NCBI RefSeq assembly: GCF_000934755.1
Contig: NZ_KN882177.1
Coordinates: 27,307 to 91,306 of the forward strand
Direction: 5' to 3'
Origin: Desulfonatronovibrio magnus
GTDB lineage: Bacteria; Desulfobacterota; Desulfovibrionia; Desulfovibrionales; Desulfonatronovibrionaceae
Length of the DNA: 64,000 bases
The position numbers were made by a program, and so were the translations under genes. The notes beneath the pieces are model-generated. The model worked only from the letters and a program-made list of their open reading frames with translations. It was not told the DNA's origin and made no database searches. Numbering within the stretch: position 1 is the first letter of the stretch; each line of letters starts with the position of its first letter. Shown here in pieces: positions 17,124 to 27,527 of the stretch.

Positions 17124-20100
17124 ATGATGAGAAAATATTTAAAAAGATTTTTTATTGGGCTGACATCAATATTTCTGTTGATTTGTCTAATCACAGGTGC
17201 TCTGCTTATTTTTATTCAAACAAGTTCCGGTCAGAAATTAATTGTATCCAAGCTCAATGATATTCTGCACTGGGATGATGGCCAGGTTGTGCTTGAAGGG
17301 CTGTCTGGCAGAGTGCCCTTCAACATGACCCTGGACAGGGTTGACATCAAAGATGAGCAGGGAGACTGGCTGGTCGTGGAGGATGTTGAGCTTAACTGGT
17401 CCTTTGCCAGGCTTTTATCCCGCGAGTTTCATATTTTCAATGTCGGAGCAGACAGGGTAATATTTAACCGTCTGCCGGAGTATGAAGGCTCAGAAGTTGA
17501 CCCTGAGGACCGGGAACCCTTGCAGATTAAATGGCAATGGCCCTTGCCTCCATTAACTGTTGAAAAAATTTTTCTGAACGATGTATATATTTCTGAAGCA
17601 GTCATGGAACATGAACTGCATTTTGATGCTCTCGGCAGCCTGTATGCTGACAGAAAAGGCTTTTCAGTAGCCAACCTTAAGGTTAACAGGCTTGATGAAC
17701 CATCATCATTAATTGACTTGAACGCAGAACTCAGACGCGATCCTTATAATCTTGACATTGATCTTACTGCTTTTGACCCGGGAATTCTGCCAGCATTGGT
17801 TGGCCTTGAAAACTGGCCTGAAAATACATCCCTGTCCATTCAGGGGGCAGGCGTGTTAAATGCCTGGACATGCCGGGTTGAAATTGATGGCCAGGATATG
17901 TTTCATGCCGGACTGGACTTATGGATTGAAGAACGCGATTTTTATGTTCTGCATGGAGATGGAGAAATATATGTAAATCCTGCCTTGATACCGGAAGAGG
18001 GTATGGGGTTCACTGAGGACCCATTCTCTGTCCTGTTCAGTGCAGGCATCAATGATTATGACGCCTTGATTTTCGACAACTTCAATATTCAATCCAGTAC
18101 CCTTGAGCTCAATGCTGCGGGCAGTTTTAAACCGGATGATCTGAGTGTAGAAGCTGCAGCAGATCTAATGGTCTTTGATATCAACCCCTTGCTCAAAGGT
18201 TCCGGGCTGACAATAGACAAGCCTGTAGAACTGCATGCTGTATTAAGTGGTCCGGTGAGTAAAATCCGAGTTGATGCCGACCTGCTGGTCCATGAATTTG
18301 CAGGGCATGGAACCATGTTCAGTCAGGCAGTGCTGGATGGGGTTTTTAATCTGAACCCGGAGCAGGGTGTCATGGCAGGTGCTGAAGGCGGCATCATTCT
18401 CAGCGGCCTGGCTCTTGATGATTATGCACAAATGCCGGAAATGGTGAATGTTGATTTTGACTTGCACTATTCAGATGCTGACACAGTTGTCATCAGATAT
18501 TTGAACATTAATGCTGATAACTTCAGTTCTTCTGCCAGGGGAAGCTTTAATGCAGACAAGCTTGACTTTAAAGCTGAGGCACGGATGGACATAAAAAAGG
18601 TACAGAATTTTATTCCAGGCATGGGAGATGAACCTTTTTTTGAAACTGACCTGGGTCTTGATCTTGATGCATCAGGCAATATAGAAAAAGGAATTTACCA
18701 GGCAAAGCTCAGTTTCTTGTTTTCAGATTTCACATCTACAGATTCCGCCTTGAACACTTTGACAGGCAACCAGCCCACATTAGATATTGAAACCATCTTT
18801 GACCAGGACATGAAGCTTGAGATCAGACAGGCCACTGTCAGGGGTGCGGAGTTTAATGCTGATTTATCAGGTATGGCAGACTTTGAATATCAAAATATTG
18901 ACCTTGCTGCGAAAATAGCCGTGCCTTCACTGCACAATCTTGGCAAGGCCTTAAATCTTAATCTGGGTGGTGAGTTTTTATCAGACATTTCAGTGCAGGG
19001 AACTCTTGACCTGCCGGAAATTGAGCTTTTGGCAACAGTCAACCACCTGGTTTATGAAGATCTTGAGCCCATGGACGTGCAGGCCCTGATTGTGGCGGAT
19101 ATTGTTGACACAGAACCCCATGGATGGATTGATATTGCCATAAGCCAGCATGAAAAGACATTGGATGTTTATTCAGGTTATTTTTTTGAAGGGCAGAAAG
19201 CGAGCCTGAGAAATCTTACTGCTGATGGCCCTGGTTTCAGTCTGTCCGGTTATGCAGAATACGACATGGCTTCAGGCCTTGCTGACGGCGATGTGGCAGT
19301 AAGCCTTTTCAGTCTTGAAGAGCTTGGAGCTTTTTTCAATACAGCCATCCAGGGAAACGTTCAGTCAAGGATTCAGCTGATCCCGGCCAATGACAATCAG
19401 AACGTTCATTTCTATCTAAGCGGTGAAGAAATCCGTTTTGCTGAATTTTCACTGGATACGGTAACGACATCCGGCACAATTGAAGACATTTTTTCTGCTC
19501 TTACTGTGGAATCAGAACTGGATCTGCAGGGTTTTACCTCGCCCCAGGCATCTCTGGACAGCCTGGCCCTTAATCTGTCAGGCCACCTTGAACAAGTTAG
19601 CTTTGCAGCTGATGCTTCAGGCTATGCAGCTCACCCATTTGATGTTCAGCTGGAAGGACAGTACTCCAGTCCCGGGCAGTCAATGCATAACCTGGAACTC
19701 TCTAAACTTGACGGCCGTTTTGCCCACGAGCCACTGTTGCTGGAGTCTCCTTTAAAGCTTTCCTTTGCTGACGACAATATTACCCTGGAACCAACCCAAT
19801 TGAGGTTTGGATCAGGTGTAGCTGATCTTGATCTTGAATTCAGGCCCCAGGGTATAAATTCCAATATCAGCCTCAAGGGATTACAGCTGTCAGAGCTTCC
19901 TTTAGACGCTGTTCATTTCATGCTTGGCGAAATAAACCTTGACTTGCAGCTTACCGGACCACCCGAAAGCCCTGTGGCCAGCCTGGAATTACTGCTGAGC
20001 AATCTGGCTCCAGCTGCAGCCAATATGGAGGTTCCCTTCACTTTGACCATGACCTCTAATATACGCATGCAAGAAGGTGATCTGGACATGCAGGCCAGGC

Positions 20101-21491
20101 TTATGGACGAAGACAAGGAAATGCTTGCAGTCCATGTGGATATTCCCATGCATCTCTCCTTAGAGCCTTTTGCTCTTGATATGCCTGATCCACTCCCCCT
20201 TAACGGCAGTGTGGACTCCAAGCTTGATCTGGTGAAACTGGCTCTGATATTTTTACCTCCGGATCAGACTTTGTCCGGCTTTCTTCTGTCTGATCTGAAG
20301 ATTGCAGGATCAGTAACCGAGCCCGATATTAAAGGTCATCTGCGTCTTGAAGATTCATTTTTTGAGCATCTTGATGCCGGGTTGCTGCTGGCAGATATTA
20401 CTCTGGATGCGTTTCTGGATGGTACTTCTCTACAGATTGAGTCACTGACAGCAACTGATGGAATATCAGGTAAAATTATGGGATCAGGCAGTCTTGACTT
20501 TCACCCGTCAGGGGAAATGCCCTGGTCTTTCAGCGTGGATATGCAGGATTTCAGACTCCTGAATCAAAGGCTTGCAGTTGTCAATATTGATGACGGAGAC
20601 CTTGCCTTGACAGGTGGCAAGTCACAGGCTGATGTATCTGGGAAAATTGTGTTTGACGGTATTGAGATAAATTTGCCAGGTCCTTCTCCTCCTGGAGTAG
20701 TGGATCTTCATGTGGTCACGGAAATCAATCATCCTCAGGCCCGGGAAGAAACAATCACCACCCGGCCTGGCGCGGAGTTTCCTGTCACTTTAGATATTGC
20801 TCTTGAATTTCCATCCAGAGTTTTTGTCAGAGGACGCGGGCTTGACTCTGAATGGGGTGGTGGACTGACCATTACGGGAAAAGCTGAAGCTCCGGAGATT
20901 CGTGGAGAACTGCAGGTGCAGCGGGGCAGACTGCTGCTTCTGGATCGAAGATTTGACCTTGAACGTGATTCCATTATTCATCTGGACGGATCCTATCCGC
21001 CTGATCCCGGTGTTGATATTGAGGCGTATCTGCGTCAAAGAGATAAGATGATTCACGTGCATGTATATGGTCCTGCACTTGATCCGGAGATAGTTTTTTC
21101 TTCGGATCCGCCTATGCCTGAAGATGAAATTCTGGCTTGGATTCTATTTGGCCGTGATCTTTCTACCCTGACGCCTTTTCAGGCAGTAGCACTGGCTGAT
21201 TCAGCCAGAACCCTGGCCATGGGCAGTTCAGGACCTGGTGTCATGGATCAGGTCAGGTCATTTATCGGCGTAGATGATATAGATGTTACCCGGGATGAAG
21301 AAGGCCATACCCAGTTTGGCATGGGCAAGTATGTTCATGAAAGGGTATATGTGGAAGTAAAAAAAGGAACTTCGCCTGGGGGAGATGAAGTTGCAGTGCA
21401 AATTGAGCTCAGCCCGAGATTCAGCTTAGAAAGTAATGTTGATTCAGACAGTGAGGGAGGAGTGATGCTTTTCTGGAAGTATGATTATTAG
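17124..21491 (+). CDS. tamB: Translocation and assembly module protein TamB
   Basis: This protein of about 1455 residues has one N-terminal membrane anchor (FFIGLTSIFLLICLITGALL) and an AsmA/TamB-like region. Long repetitive beta-strand segments follow, as expected for a periplasm-spanning groove. The C-terminal TamB (DUF490) domain has FLRGRG-like (VFVRGRGLDSEWGG), RGRLLLLDRRFDL and PEDEILAWILFGRD motifs, and the end is FWKYDY. The bridge is proposed to carry lipids or outer-membrane substrates to TamA. I prefer the ATG at 17124 (GAGAG 8 nt upstream) over the in-frame TTG at 17109. The protein is larger than E. coli TamB (1259 residues). Confidence 0.93.
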   Translation: MMRKYLKRFFIGLTSIFLLICLITGALLIFIQTSSGQKLIVSKLNDILHWDDGQVVLEGLSGRVPFNMTLDRVDIKDEQGDWLVVEDVELNWSFARLLSREFHIFNVGADRVIFNRLPEYEGSEVDPEDREPLQIKWQWPLPPLTVEKIFLNDVYISEAVMEHELHFDALGSLYADRKGFSVANLKVNRLDEPSSLIDLNAELRRDPYNLDIDLTAFDPGILPALVGLENWPENTSLSIQGAGVLNAWTCRVEIDGQDMFHAGLDLWIEERDFYVLHGDGEIYVNPALIPEEGMGFTEDPFSVLFSAGINDYDALIFDNFNIQSSTLELNAAGSFKPDDLSVEAAADLMVFDINPLLKGSGLTIDKPVELHAVLSGPVSKIRVDADLLVHEFAGHGTMFSQAVLDGVFNLNPEQGVMAGAEGGIILSGLALDDYAQMPEMVNVDFDLHYSDADTVVIRYLNINADNFSSSARGSFNADKLDFKAEARMDIKKVQNFIPGMGDEPFFETDLGLDLDASGNIEKGIYQAKLSFLFSDFTSTDSALNTLTGNQPTLDIETIFDQDMKLEIRQATVRGAEFNADLSGMADFEYQNIDLAAKIAVPSLHNLGKALNLNLGGEFLSDISVQGTLDLPEIELLATVNHLVYEDLEPMDVQALIVADIVDTEPHGWIDIAISQHEKTLDVYSGYFFEGQKASLRNLTADGPGFSLSGYAEYDMASGLADGDVAVSLFSLEELGAFFNTAIQGNVQSRIQLIPANDNQNVHFYLSGEEIRFAEFSLDTVTTSGTIEDIFSALTVESELDLQGFTSPQASLDSLALNLSGHLEQVSFAADASGYAAHPFDVQLEGQYSSPGQSMHNLELSKLDGRFAHEPLLLESPLKLSFADDNITLEPTQLRFGSGVADLDLEFRPQGINSNISLKGLQLSELPLDAVHFMLGEINLDLQLTGPPESPVASLELLLSNLAPAAANMEVPFTLTMTSNIRMQEGDLDMQARLMDEDKEMLAVHVDIPMHLSLEPFALDMPDPLPLNGSVDSKLDLVKLALIFLPPDQTLSGFLLSDLKIAGSVTEPDIKGHLRLEDSFFEHLDAGLLLADITLDAFLDGTSLQIESLTATDGISGKIMGSGSLDFHPSGEMPWSFSVDMQDFRLLNQRLAVVNIDDGDLALTGGKSQADVSGKIVFDGIEINLPGPSPPGVVDLHVVTEINHPQAREETITTRPGAEFPVTLDIALEFPSRVFVRGRGLDSEWGGGLTITGKAEAPEIRGELQVQRGRLLLLDRRFDLERDSIIHLDGSYPPDPGVDIEAYLRQRDKMIHVHVYGPALDPEIVFSSDPPMPEDEILAWILFGRDLSTLTPFQAVALADSARTLAMGSSGPGVMDQVRSFIGVDDIDVTRDEEGHTQFGMGKYVHERVYVEVKKGTSPGGDEVAVQIELSPRFSLESNVDSDSEGGVMLFWKYDY

Positions 21492-21545
21492 TTAAAATAG
21501 ATAATTATTGTACTTGACAAGAGTAATAATCCAAAGTTCTGCTTC

Positions 21546-21615
21546 TTCAGCCTTCAGCCTTCAGCCTTCAGCCTTCAGCCTTCAGCCTTCAGCCTTCAGC
21601 CTTCAGCCTTCAGCC
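21546..21615. repeat. Ten tandem copies of TTCAGCC
   Basis: Ten exact heptamers lie between tamB and its terminator. The same unit occurs five times at 59490-59524 and, inverted, at 16992-17014 and 11502-11530. The copy number differs at each place and all arrays are intergenic, which fits a variable-number tandem repeat. Confidence 0.97.
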
Positions 21616-21616
21616 T

Positions 21617-21660
21617 TAAAAAAAGCCGGTCACCATGTATAATGGATGACCGGCTTTTTT
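21617..21660. terminator. Bidirectional Rho-independent terminator
   Basis: AGCCGGTCA (21624-21632) pairs perfectly with TGACCGGCT (21647-21655), with an A-run on the left and a T-run on the right. It can stop transcription from tamB (plus) and from the molybdopterin oxidoreductase (minus), which converge here. Confidence 0.92.
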
Positions 21661-21689
21661 ATTTATCGAACTTAAGATCTATTAAGGGT

Positions 21690-23774
21690 TCAGGCTTTTT
21701 CAATAGTGATGAAATGTTCCTGCAAAGACAGCCCGCCACCTGCCTTGCTCCACTTTTCAAGGCCGCCTACCATAAGTCTGTGATCGGCAACTCCCTTGTC
21801 ACGGCCTCTGGTTTCTGCGGGAACGCCGCTGTTGAAACCATGCACCATAAAGGCAGCTTCAGGATGGATGAATTCAGTTACAAAGGCTCTGGTCTGGGCT
21901 GAGTATCCATTGTTTCCAGATACTTTGACCAGATCTCCATTACCAATGCCCATCTCTGCGGCTTTATCCTTGTTGATCCAGATTACATTTTCAGGCATCT
22001 GTTCGTGCAGGATGGGGTTGTTCATGGTATGCCCCTGAGTATGGACTCCGCACCTGCCAAAGGCTATTCTGAATTTGCCCTGTTCAGGAGCAGGTTTGTC
22101 TTCATAAGGTTTAAGGGATGGCTCACCAACTTCTTCCCATTTGGAGGAGATAATTTCAATCTTACCTGACGGTGTGTTGAATTTCAGGTTATCACGATCA
22201 AAGTAAACAGGTTTGTCAGTCAGGCTGACTATTCCTGTAGCATCCAGGTCTTCTATGTTTACCCCGGTACCTTCAAGCTGAAACTTCCAGATATCTTCAA
22301 TTGAATCAAAAGCCAGTTTTTCAATACCCATTTTTTTGGCAATGCCACATAGAATTTCCCAGTCGGCCTTAGTGTCAAGGGAGGGCTCCATAGCGCGTTT
22401 TCGGACAAAGAAATGGGGCTTTAACCCATTTTTACAGGCCATGATACTTTCTCTTTCTAAGTAAGGAGACATGGGAAGAACAACATCTGAGTTCCAGGCG
22501 GTGGTGGACCATGAAAAAGTAATGGCTACCATGAGATCAAGTTTTTCAAAAATCTTTTTCATGGCATCAGGATCAGGCAAAGCCATCATGGGATCATGAC
22601 GATGAACAATATATGCTTTAACCGGGTATGGATCAGCGGTTTCAATGGCTTTGAAAGCAAGGTTGAGCAGTCCGGGGCCGGCATCAAGATGAGGATATTT
22701 CCAACCTACTCCATCAGCTCTTTTGCCTTCAGGTTTGGGAAAGAGACCTGCCAGAGAGTTCAGACCTTTACGGCCGCAATCACCGGGTTTGGCCAGAATG
22801 GGTAGACCACCTTTGGTGCCGAAGCTGCCAAGGAGGCCGTTGATGATGTATGCAGAGCGGGCTACATAAAATGAATCATCATATCTGGCTGCCATCCAGC
22901 CGGCGTGCCAGATGACCTGGGGCTTGGCCTTGGCCAGTTCAGCCACAAAGGCACGCAGATCAGCGGCTTTGACCCCTGTTTTTTCTTCAGCCCACTCAGG
23001 TGAGTAATCACTGATAAAAACTTTCAGCTTGTCGAAACCATCAAAATATTTCTGTACATATTTTGTATCGTACAGTTTTTTCTCAATGAGCTCGTGAATG
23101 ACTGCCAGGTTAAAAGCATAATCAGTGCCAGGTCTTATCTGGAAATAGTTGTCAGCCTTTCCTGCTGTAATGGAAGCTCTGATATCAATGACTGTCAGTT
23201 TTGCTCCAGCAGCCATGCCGTCAAGAACTGAATTGACTTCACTTACATTAATGGCTTCAAAGATATTTCTGGTTTGCAGAATAATATGCTTTGCATTTTT
23301 GTAATCGTAGACTGTTCCCTTTCTTCCAAATCCTGTCAAAGACTTGGCTGCATGATGCACATTTCGGCCACAGGTTACATCGTGATTGCAATAGTTGACT
23401 GACCCGATTCCCTTGACAAATGCTTTATGCAGATCAGCAAAGGGACCTGAGCGGTCAGACCATAAAACAGAGTTGGCACCATGCTCCTTGATGATGCCTT
23501 GAAGCTTGTCTGCTACATATTCAAAAGCTTCATCCCATGTGGCTTTACGCCACTTGCCTTCTCCGCGTTCTCCCTCTCTGATCAGCGGTTGCCTGATTCT
23601 GTCGGAATCTTTAAGCAAGCCTGGGCCTGCAGCCCCTCTGGCACACAGTGCACCTTTCAGAGGTGAATGGGGGTTGCCCTGGATGAATTTGAGATCATCT
23701 CCTTCCAGATCGACCTGGATGGGGCACCTGACTGTACACATTCCACAAACACTGTAAACACTATTCTTAGTCAT
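21690..23774 (-). CDS. Cytoplasmic molybdopterin oxidoreductase (PsrA/PhsA-like catalytic subunit)
   Basis: The 694-residue protein begins almost directly with the [4Fe-4S] motif CGMCTVRC plus a fourth Cys in GALCARGAAG. The Mo/W-bis-MGD domains of the DMSO reductase family follow. NYCNHDVTCGRNVHH places a cysteine where the PsrA/PhsA/nitrate-reductase branch has its metal ligand. GRCGVHTQGHT near residue 590 is a cofactor-binding loop. No twin-arginine signal precedes the start (GGGAGG ribosome binding site, then ATG), so the enzyme should be cytoplasmic. The substrate is unknown. It is divergent from the nuo operon, and a four-cluster ferredoxin-type protein lies at the far end of that operon; the two could be partners (inference). 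Confidence 0.85.
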   Translation of the reverse strand: MTKNSVYSVCGMCTVRCPIQVDLEGDDLKFIQGNPHSPLKGALCARGAAGPGLLKDSDRIRQPLIREGERGEGKWRKATWDEAFEYVADKLQGIIKEHGANSVLWSDRSGPFADLHKAFVKGIGSVNYCNHDVTCGRNVHHAAKSLTGFGRKGTVYDYKNAKHIILQTRNIFEAINVSEVNSVLDGMAAGAKLTVIDIRASITAGKADNYFQIRPGTDYAFNLAVIHELIEKKLYDTKYVQKYFDGFDKLKVFISDYSPEWAEEKTGVKAADLRAFVAELAKAKPQVIWHAGWMAARYDDSFYVARSAYIINGLLGSFGTKGGLPILAKPGDCGRKGLNSLAGLFPKPEGKRADGVGWKYPHLDAGPGLLNLAFKAIETADPYPVKAYIVHRHDPMMALPDPDAMKKIFEKLDLMVAITFSWSTTAWNSDVVLPMSPYLERESIMACKNGLKPHFFVRKRAMEPSLDTKADWEILCGIAKKMGIEKLAFDSIEDIWKFQLEGTGVNIEDLDATGIVSLTDKPVYFDRDNLKFNTPSGKIEIISSKWEEVGEPSLKPYEDKPAPEQGKFRIAFGRCGVHTQGHTMNNPILHEQMPENVIWINKDKAAEMGIGNGDLVKVSGNNGYSAQTRAFVTEFIHPEAAFMVHGFNSGVPAETRGRDKGVADHRLMVGGLEKWSKAGGGLSLQEHFITIEKA

Positions 23775-23870
23775 AAAAGTCCTCCCGATTTTTTTTGCCT
23801 GTTACCAGAGCTTAAAATTTATGACAAGTAAAAAAATAAATTGGGAAAAAAAAAACAAGCATTTTTTTCC

Positions 23871-23901
23871 TTGACATAAACAAGCGATTAGGGTTTATAG
23901 T
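23871..23901 (+). promoter_or_regulatory. Candidate promoter for the nuo operon
   Basis: TTGACA (23871-23876) and TATAGT (23896-23901) are near-consensus but 19 bp apart; TTTATA at 23894 would give 17 bp. The pair lies in the divergent gap between the Mo-oxidoreductase and nuoA, which is otherwise A/T-rich. GGAAG precedes the nuoA ATG. Confidence 0.5.
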
Positions 23902-23967
23902 CCACTTTGTTTTATTTAACCTGCTGTTTTGCTTTTTTAACTTAACTTTTTAAGGAAGTGAACTGTT

Positions 23968-24348
23968 ATGAGTGTAACCTGGCTGCATTTTGCGATAATA
24001 CTTTTCTTTATCCATGGGATAATTTTTGCTGTAGCCCCTTTCCTGTTGTCCATGCTCGTTGCTCCAAGGGTTCAATCTGAAGAATTAAGGATGCCATATG
24101 AGTGTGGAATGTCTCCCTATGGCTCGGCATGGGTTAAGTTCGGAATCAATTACTATTTTTACGCATTGCTGTTTCTGGCTTTTGATGTGGATGTTCTGTA
24201 CCTGTTTCCGGTAGCTACCTACTATGCTGACAGTCAGGGAATCGTGCCCTTTGTCAAGCTTTGCATATTTATTGTAATTCTTTTCGCTTCGGTGATTTAC
24301 TTCTGGAAAAAAGGAGTCTTTACATGGCCCAAGAGAATCAAGTTTTAA
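23968..24348 (+). CDS. nuoA: Complex I subunit NuoA
   Basis: The 126-residue membrane protein has three helices and the NuoA signature [38 protein letters not shown]. Its loop closes the quinone channel, and Cys47 of the E. coli numbering region is present (ECG). It opens the nuo operon and overlaps nuoB by 25 nt. Confidence 0.96.
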   Translation: MSVTWLHFAIILFFIHGIIFAVAPFLLSMLVAPRVQSEELRMPYECGMSPYGSAWVKFGINYYFYALLFLAFDVDVLYLFPVATYYADSQGIVPFVKLCIFIVILFASVIYFWKKGVFTWPKRIKF

Positions 24349-24857
24349 GCCTGAAAGAGGCTGATACCCAAATCGACCAGCCCATAATTAATATGACGCT
24401 GGTGCAAAAATACGTGGATCTGTGCAGATCCATGGCCTTGTGGCCCATGACCTTTGGTCTTGCATGCTGTGCCATTGAAATGATGGCCATTGGTATGGCC
24501 AGGTTTGATGTTGCCAGGTTTGGAGCTGAAGTTTTCAGGCCCTCTCCGCGTCAGTCTGACCTTATGATTGTTGCGGGTACCGTATCTAAGAAAATGGCAC
24601 CCATGGTAGTCAGGCTTTACGAGCAGATGCCGGGACCAAAATGGGTTATTGCCATGGGAAATTGTGCTATTTCGGGTGGCCCTTTTCGTTACAAGGATCA
24701 GTATGGCATAGTTGAAGGCATTGACAAGCTTGTTCCTGTTGATGTTTATGTTCCCGGTTGTCCTCCAAGGCCTGAAGGTCTTCTCGAAGGCTTGTTTCAG
24801 CTTCAGAAAAAAATCACCAACAAACGCTGGTGGCCGATGCCCAAAGGAGTTGAATAA
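24324..24857 (+). CDS. nuoB: Complex I subunit NuoB (cluster N2)
   Basis: About 177 residues. The four cysteines that bind the terminal cluster N2 are visible: the Cys pair in GLACCAIEM, one in [10 protein letters not shown] and one in VPGCPPRPE. NuoB passes electrons to quinone at the NuoD interface. The start at 24324 has AAGGAG 7 nt upstream; the frame extends further 5' into nuoA but without a ribosome binding site. Confidence 0.96.
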   Translation: MAQENQVLSLKEADTQIDQPIINMTLVQKYVDLCRSMALWPMTFGLACCAIEMMAIGMARFDVARFGAEVFRPSPRQSDLMIVAGTVSKKMAPMVVRLYEQMPGPKWVIAMGNCAISGGPFRYKDQYGIVEGIDKLVPVDVYVPGCPPRPEGLLEGLFQLQKKITNKRWWPMPKGVE

Positions 24858-25366
24858 TGAGCAGTCAGGTTTCTAAAAGCATTAAGGAAGCATGCAGTCT
24901 GCTGGCTGATCAGAGCAAGACCGGCTACACTGCTGACATGCTGGTGAACGTTCAGGACATACTCAAGGCTGCGCAAAAGGTTGATGAAGCAGGATACTTT
25001 ATAGAGGATGTTTCATGTCTTGATATGAAAGAAGGCTTTATGGTGGTATATCACTTTGCTCATTTTGAGAAAAAAGGCAGGGTTTGTCTAAGAGCTATTG
25101 TTGATCGTGATAAGCCGGACGTTCCTTCTGTATCTTCTATTTATCCCGGAGCAGACTGGCATGAAAGAGAGTGTTATGATTTTTTTGGCATCAATTTTGT
25201 CAAACACCCCAATCTAATCCCTCTTCTCCTGGACCCGGAACACGATGGACCCCCTCCCCTGATCAAGGAAGAAGGCAAACGCAAGGATATATATCAGCTT
25301 TATCCCGGCTTGACGGGGAGCACAGTCAGTCCCGATAGCAAAGAGTTTGCAGAGGCCATTAACTAA
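24857..25366 (+). CDS. nuoC: Complex I subunit NuoC
   Basis: The 169-residue protein is the 30-kDa subunit, with VPSVSSIYPGADWHERECYDFFGINF, the classical NuoC signature, and LLDPEHDGPPPL near the C-terminus. It is separate from NuoD rather than fused. The start overlaps the nuoB stop by one nucleotide. Confidence 0.95.
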   Translation: MSSQVSKSIKEACSLLADQSKTGYTADMLVNVQDILKAAQKVDEAGYFIEDVSCLDMKEGFMVVYHFAHFEKKGRVCLRAIVDRDKPDVPSVSSIYPGADWHERECYDFFGINFVKHPNLIPLLLDPEHDGPPPLIKEEGKRKDIYQLYPGLTGSTVSPDSKEFAEAIN

Positions 25367-25395
25367 AGCTAAACATTGCACAATAGGATACATCA

Positions 25396-26556
25396 ATGAA
25401 TCTGGATCTGAGATTAGACACAAGCGGCGATTTTTACGCGCGCAAGTTTCAGCCTACCCAGCGCGATGACACACTGATTTTAAACATGGGCCCGCAGCAC
25501 CCATCTACACACGGGGTGTTGAGGGTTCTGCTTGAAATCGATGGTGAGTACATAGTCAGGGCAGAGCCGGTGCTGGGTTATATTCACCGCATGCACGAAA
25601 AAATGGCAGAGGTCAGAACTTATGCTCAGTTTCTGCCCAATACGGGCCGGGCCGACTATCTTCACGCCCTTGCATGGAATTGGGCATACGTTGGAGCAGT
25701 AGAAAAGCTTATGGGCATTGAGGTACCTGAACGGGCTGAATACATCAGGGTTATCACATGCGAGCTGAACCGTATCAACTCTCACCTTCTCTGGTGGGGT
25801 GCTTACCTTCTTGATCTTGGTGCTTTTACTCCCATAATGTACGCCTTTGCCGATCGCGAAAGGGTCATGGACATACTGCAGAGAGTAACCGGTGCCAGAC
25901 TGACATACTGTTATTATCGTTTTGGAGGAGTCAGCGCTGATATAGATGATAAATTTGTAGCTGACGTTCGCGAGTTCTGTCACAGCATGGAAGAGCGTCT
26001 GAAGCTTTTTAAGGATCTGGTTACAGGTAATATCATTCTGCTTAAACGCGTTGAAGGCATTGGAGAAATAGATGTAGACACACTTCGTAAATACGGAGCA
26101 ACAGGTCCTGTGCTCAGAGGTTCAGGGGTAGAGTATGATGTGCGCCGTGCCGAGCCATACTCTGTTTACCACAAATTTGACTACAAAGTTCCGACCTACC
26201 ATGATCAGGATGCTCTCAGCCGTTATCTTGTGCGCATGGATGAAATCGAGCAAAGCATAAAGATTATTCTGCAGGCTCTTGATTCTCTTCCATCCGGTCC
26301 TCACATCAATCCCTTAGCACCACGAAGGCCTTGCCCACCCAAGGGAGATGTCTATTTCGCAGTAGAAAGCGGAAGAGGCAAGGTGGGCATGCATCTAATT
26401 AGCCACGGTGGTGAATCCCCATATCGTCTGAAACTTCGCGCTCCGAGTTTTTCCAACCTGAGTCTTTTTGCGGATGTATCTGCCGGGACTCTGCTATCGG
26501 ACGCGGTTTCCATACTTGGCAGCTTAGACTTAGTTATCCCGGAGATTGACAGATGA
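25396..26556 (+). CDS. nuoD: Complex I subunit NuoD
   Basis: The 386-residue 49-kDa subunit begins with the conserved NMGPQHPSTHGVLR quinone-site segment (His residues of the HPSTHG loop) and has the GYIHRMHEKMAE motif. It is the hydrogenase-large-subunit relative but has lost the NiFe-binding cysteines, as NuoD proteins do. It ends in VIPEIDR, overlapping nuoH by 4 nt (ATGA). Confidence 0.96.
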   Translation: MNLDLRLDTSGDFYARKFQPTQRDDTLILNMGPQHPSTHGVLRVLLEIDGEYIVRAEPVLGYIHRMHEKMAEVRTYAQFLPNTGRADYLHALAWNWAYVGAVEKLMGIEVPERAEYIRVITCELNRINSHLLWWGAYLLDLGAFTPIMYAFADRERVMDILQRVTGARLTYCYYRFGGVSADIDDKFVADVREFCHSMEERLKLFKDLVTGNIILLKRVEGIGEIDVDTLRKYGATGPVLRGSGVEYDVRRAEPYSVYHKFDYKVPTYHDQDALSRYLVRMDEIEQSIKIILQALDSLPSGPHINPLAPRRPCPPKGDVYFAVESGRGKVGMHLISHGGESPYRLKLRAPSFSNLSLFADVSAGTLLSDAVSILGSLDLVIPEIDR

Positions 26557-27527
26557 TTGAAACCATACCAACTCAATTGATTGCTATTGGGGTAGGGCTG
26601 GCCGCAGTTATGGCCTTTATCGGTCTTAACGGCCTTGTGCTTGTTTACCTTGAAAGAAAAGTGGCTGGCTTTATCCAGAGGAGGCCAGGCCCATACGAAG
26701 TCGGACCTTACGGCTTACTACAGCCTCTGGCTGATGGTCTCAAGCTTGTGGGCAAGCAGATGTTCACCCCCAAAGGAGCAGATGCATTTCTATACTGGCT
26801 TGCGCCCATAATATCCATAGCTCCTGTTCTGGTCTGTTTTCTGGCGGTTCCTTTTGGTCCGCATGTTACAATATTTAAGGATATGAATGTGGGCCTTATT
26901 CTGATCCTGGCCTTTACAGGAATCAACGTTCTGGCCCTGTGCCTTGCGGGATGGGCTTCTCAAAACAAATACGCACTGCTTGGCGCAGCAAGGGATATAT
27001 CCCAGTCTGTCGCTTACGAAATTCCGCTTCTGCTTTCAGTTCTTCCAATTATATTCATGACAGGAACATTCAATCTGTATGAGATATCAATGGGTCAGGG
27101 TTCATGGCCCTGGCAGTGGCACGTTGCAACTCAGCCTCTGGCTTTTGTGATATTCTTTATTTGTGCCCTGGCTGAAACCAACAGAGCACCGTTTGATCTG
27201 CCTGAAGCAGAAAGTGAGCTTACTGCAGGATTTCATACTGAATACTCAGGCATGGGCTTCGGAGTGTTCTTCCTGGCTGAATATGCCTATATGATCATAG
27301 CCTGCAGCGTTGCAACAGTGCTGTTTCTCGGCGGATGGAACGGACCTCTGGTTTCAGGCTGGTGGTGGTTCCTGACCAAGGTATATCTGCTTCTTCTGGT
27401 AATGATGTGGTTCAGATGGACATACCCAAGGGTACGCTTTGACCAGCTATTGAACCTGTGCTGGAAATGGCTCATACCTCTGACAGTTATCAACCTTCTA
27501 ATTACAGCTCTGGTGGTTGCGATATGA
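26553..27527 (+). CDS. nuoH: Complex I subunit NuoH
   Basis: The 324-residue, eight-helix-type membrane subunit carries ERKVAGFIQRRPGP, the first-loop signature, then GLLQPLADGLKL and the quinone-channel loop ETNRAPFDLPEAESELTAGFHTEYSG (in two parts). It links the hydrophilic arm to the first proton channel. It ends overlapping nuoI (ATGA). Confidence 0.96.
   Translation: MIETIPTQLIAIGVGLAAVMAFIGLNGLVLVYLERKVAGFIQRRPGPYEVGPYGLLQPLADGLKLVGKQMFTPKGADAFLYWLAPIISIAPVLVCFLAVPFGPHVTIFKDMNVGLILILAFTGINVLALCLAGWASQNKYALLGAARDISQSVAYEIPLLLSVLPIIFMTGTFNLYEISMGQGSWPWQWHVATQPLAFVIFFICALAETNRAPFDLPEAESELTAGFHTEYSGMGFGVFFLAEYAYMIIACSVATVLFLGGWNGPLVSGWWWFLTKVYLLLLVMMWFRWTYPRVRFDQLLNLCWKWLIPLTVINLLITALVVAI

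Noticed and set aside
21546..21615. Regular direct repeats as a possible CRISPR array
   Set aside because: The unit is only 7 bp with no spacers; it is a simple tandem repeat.
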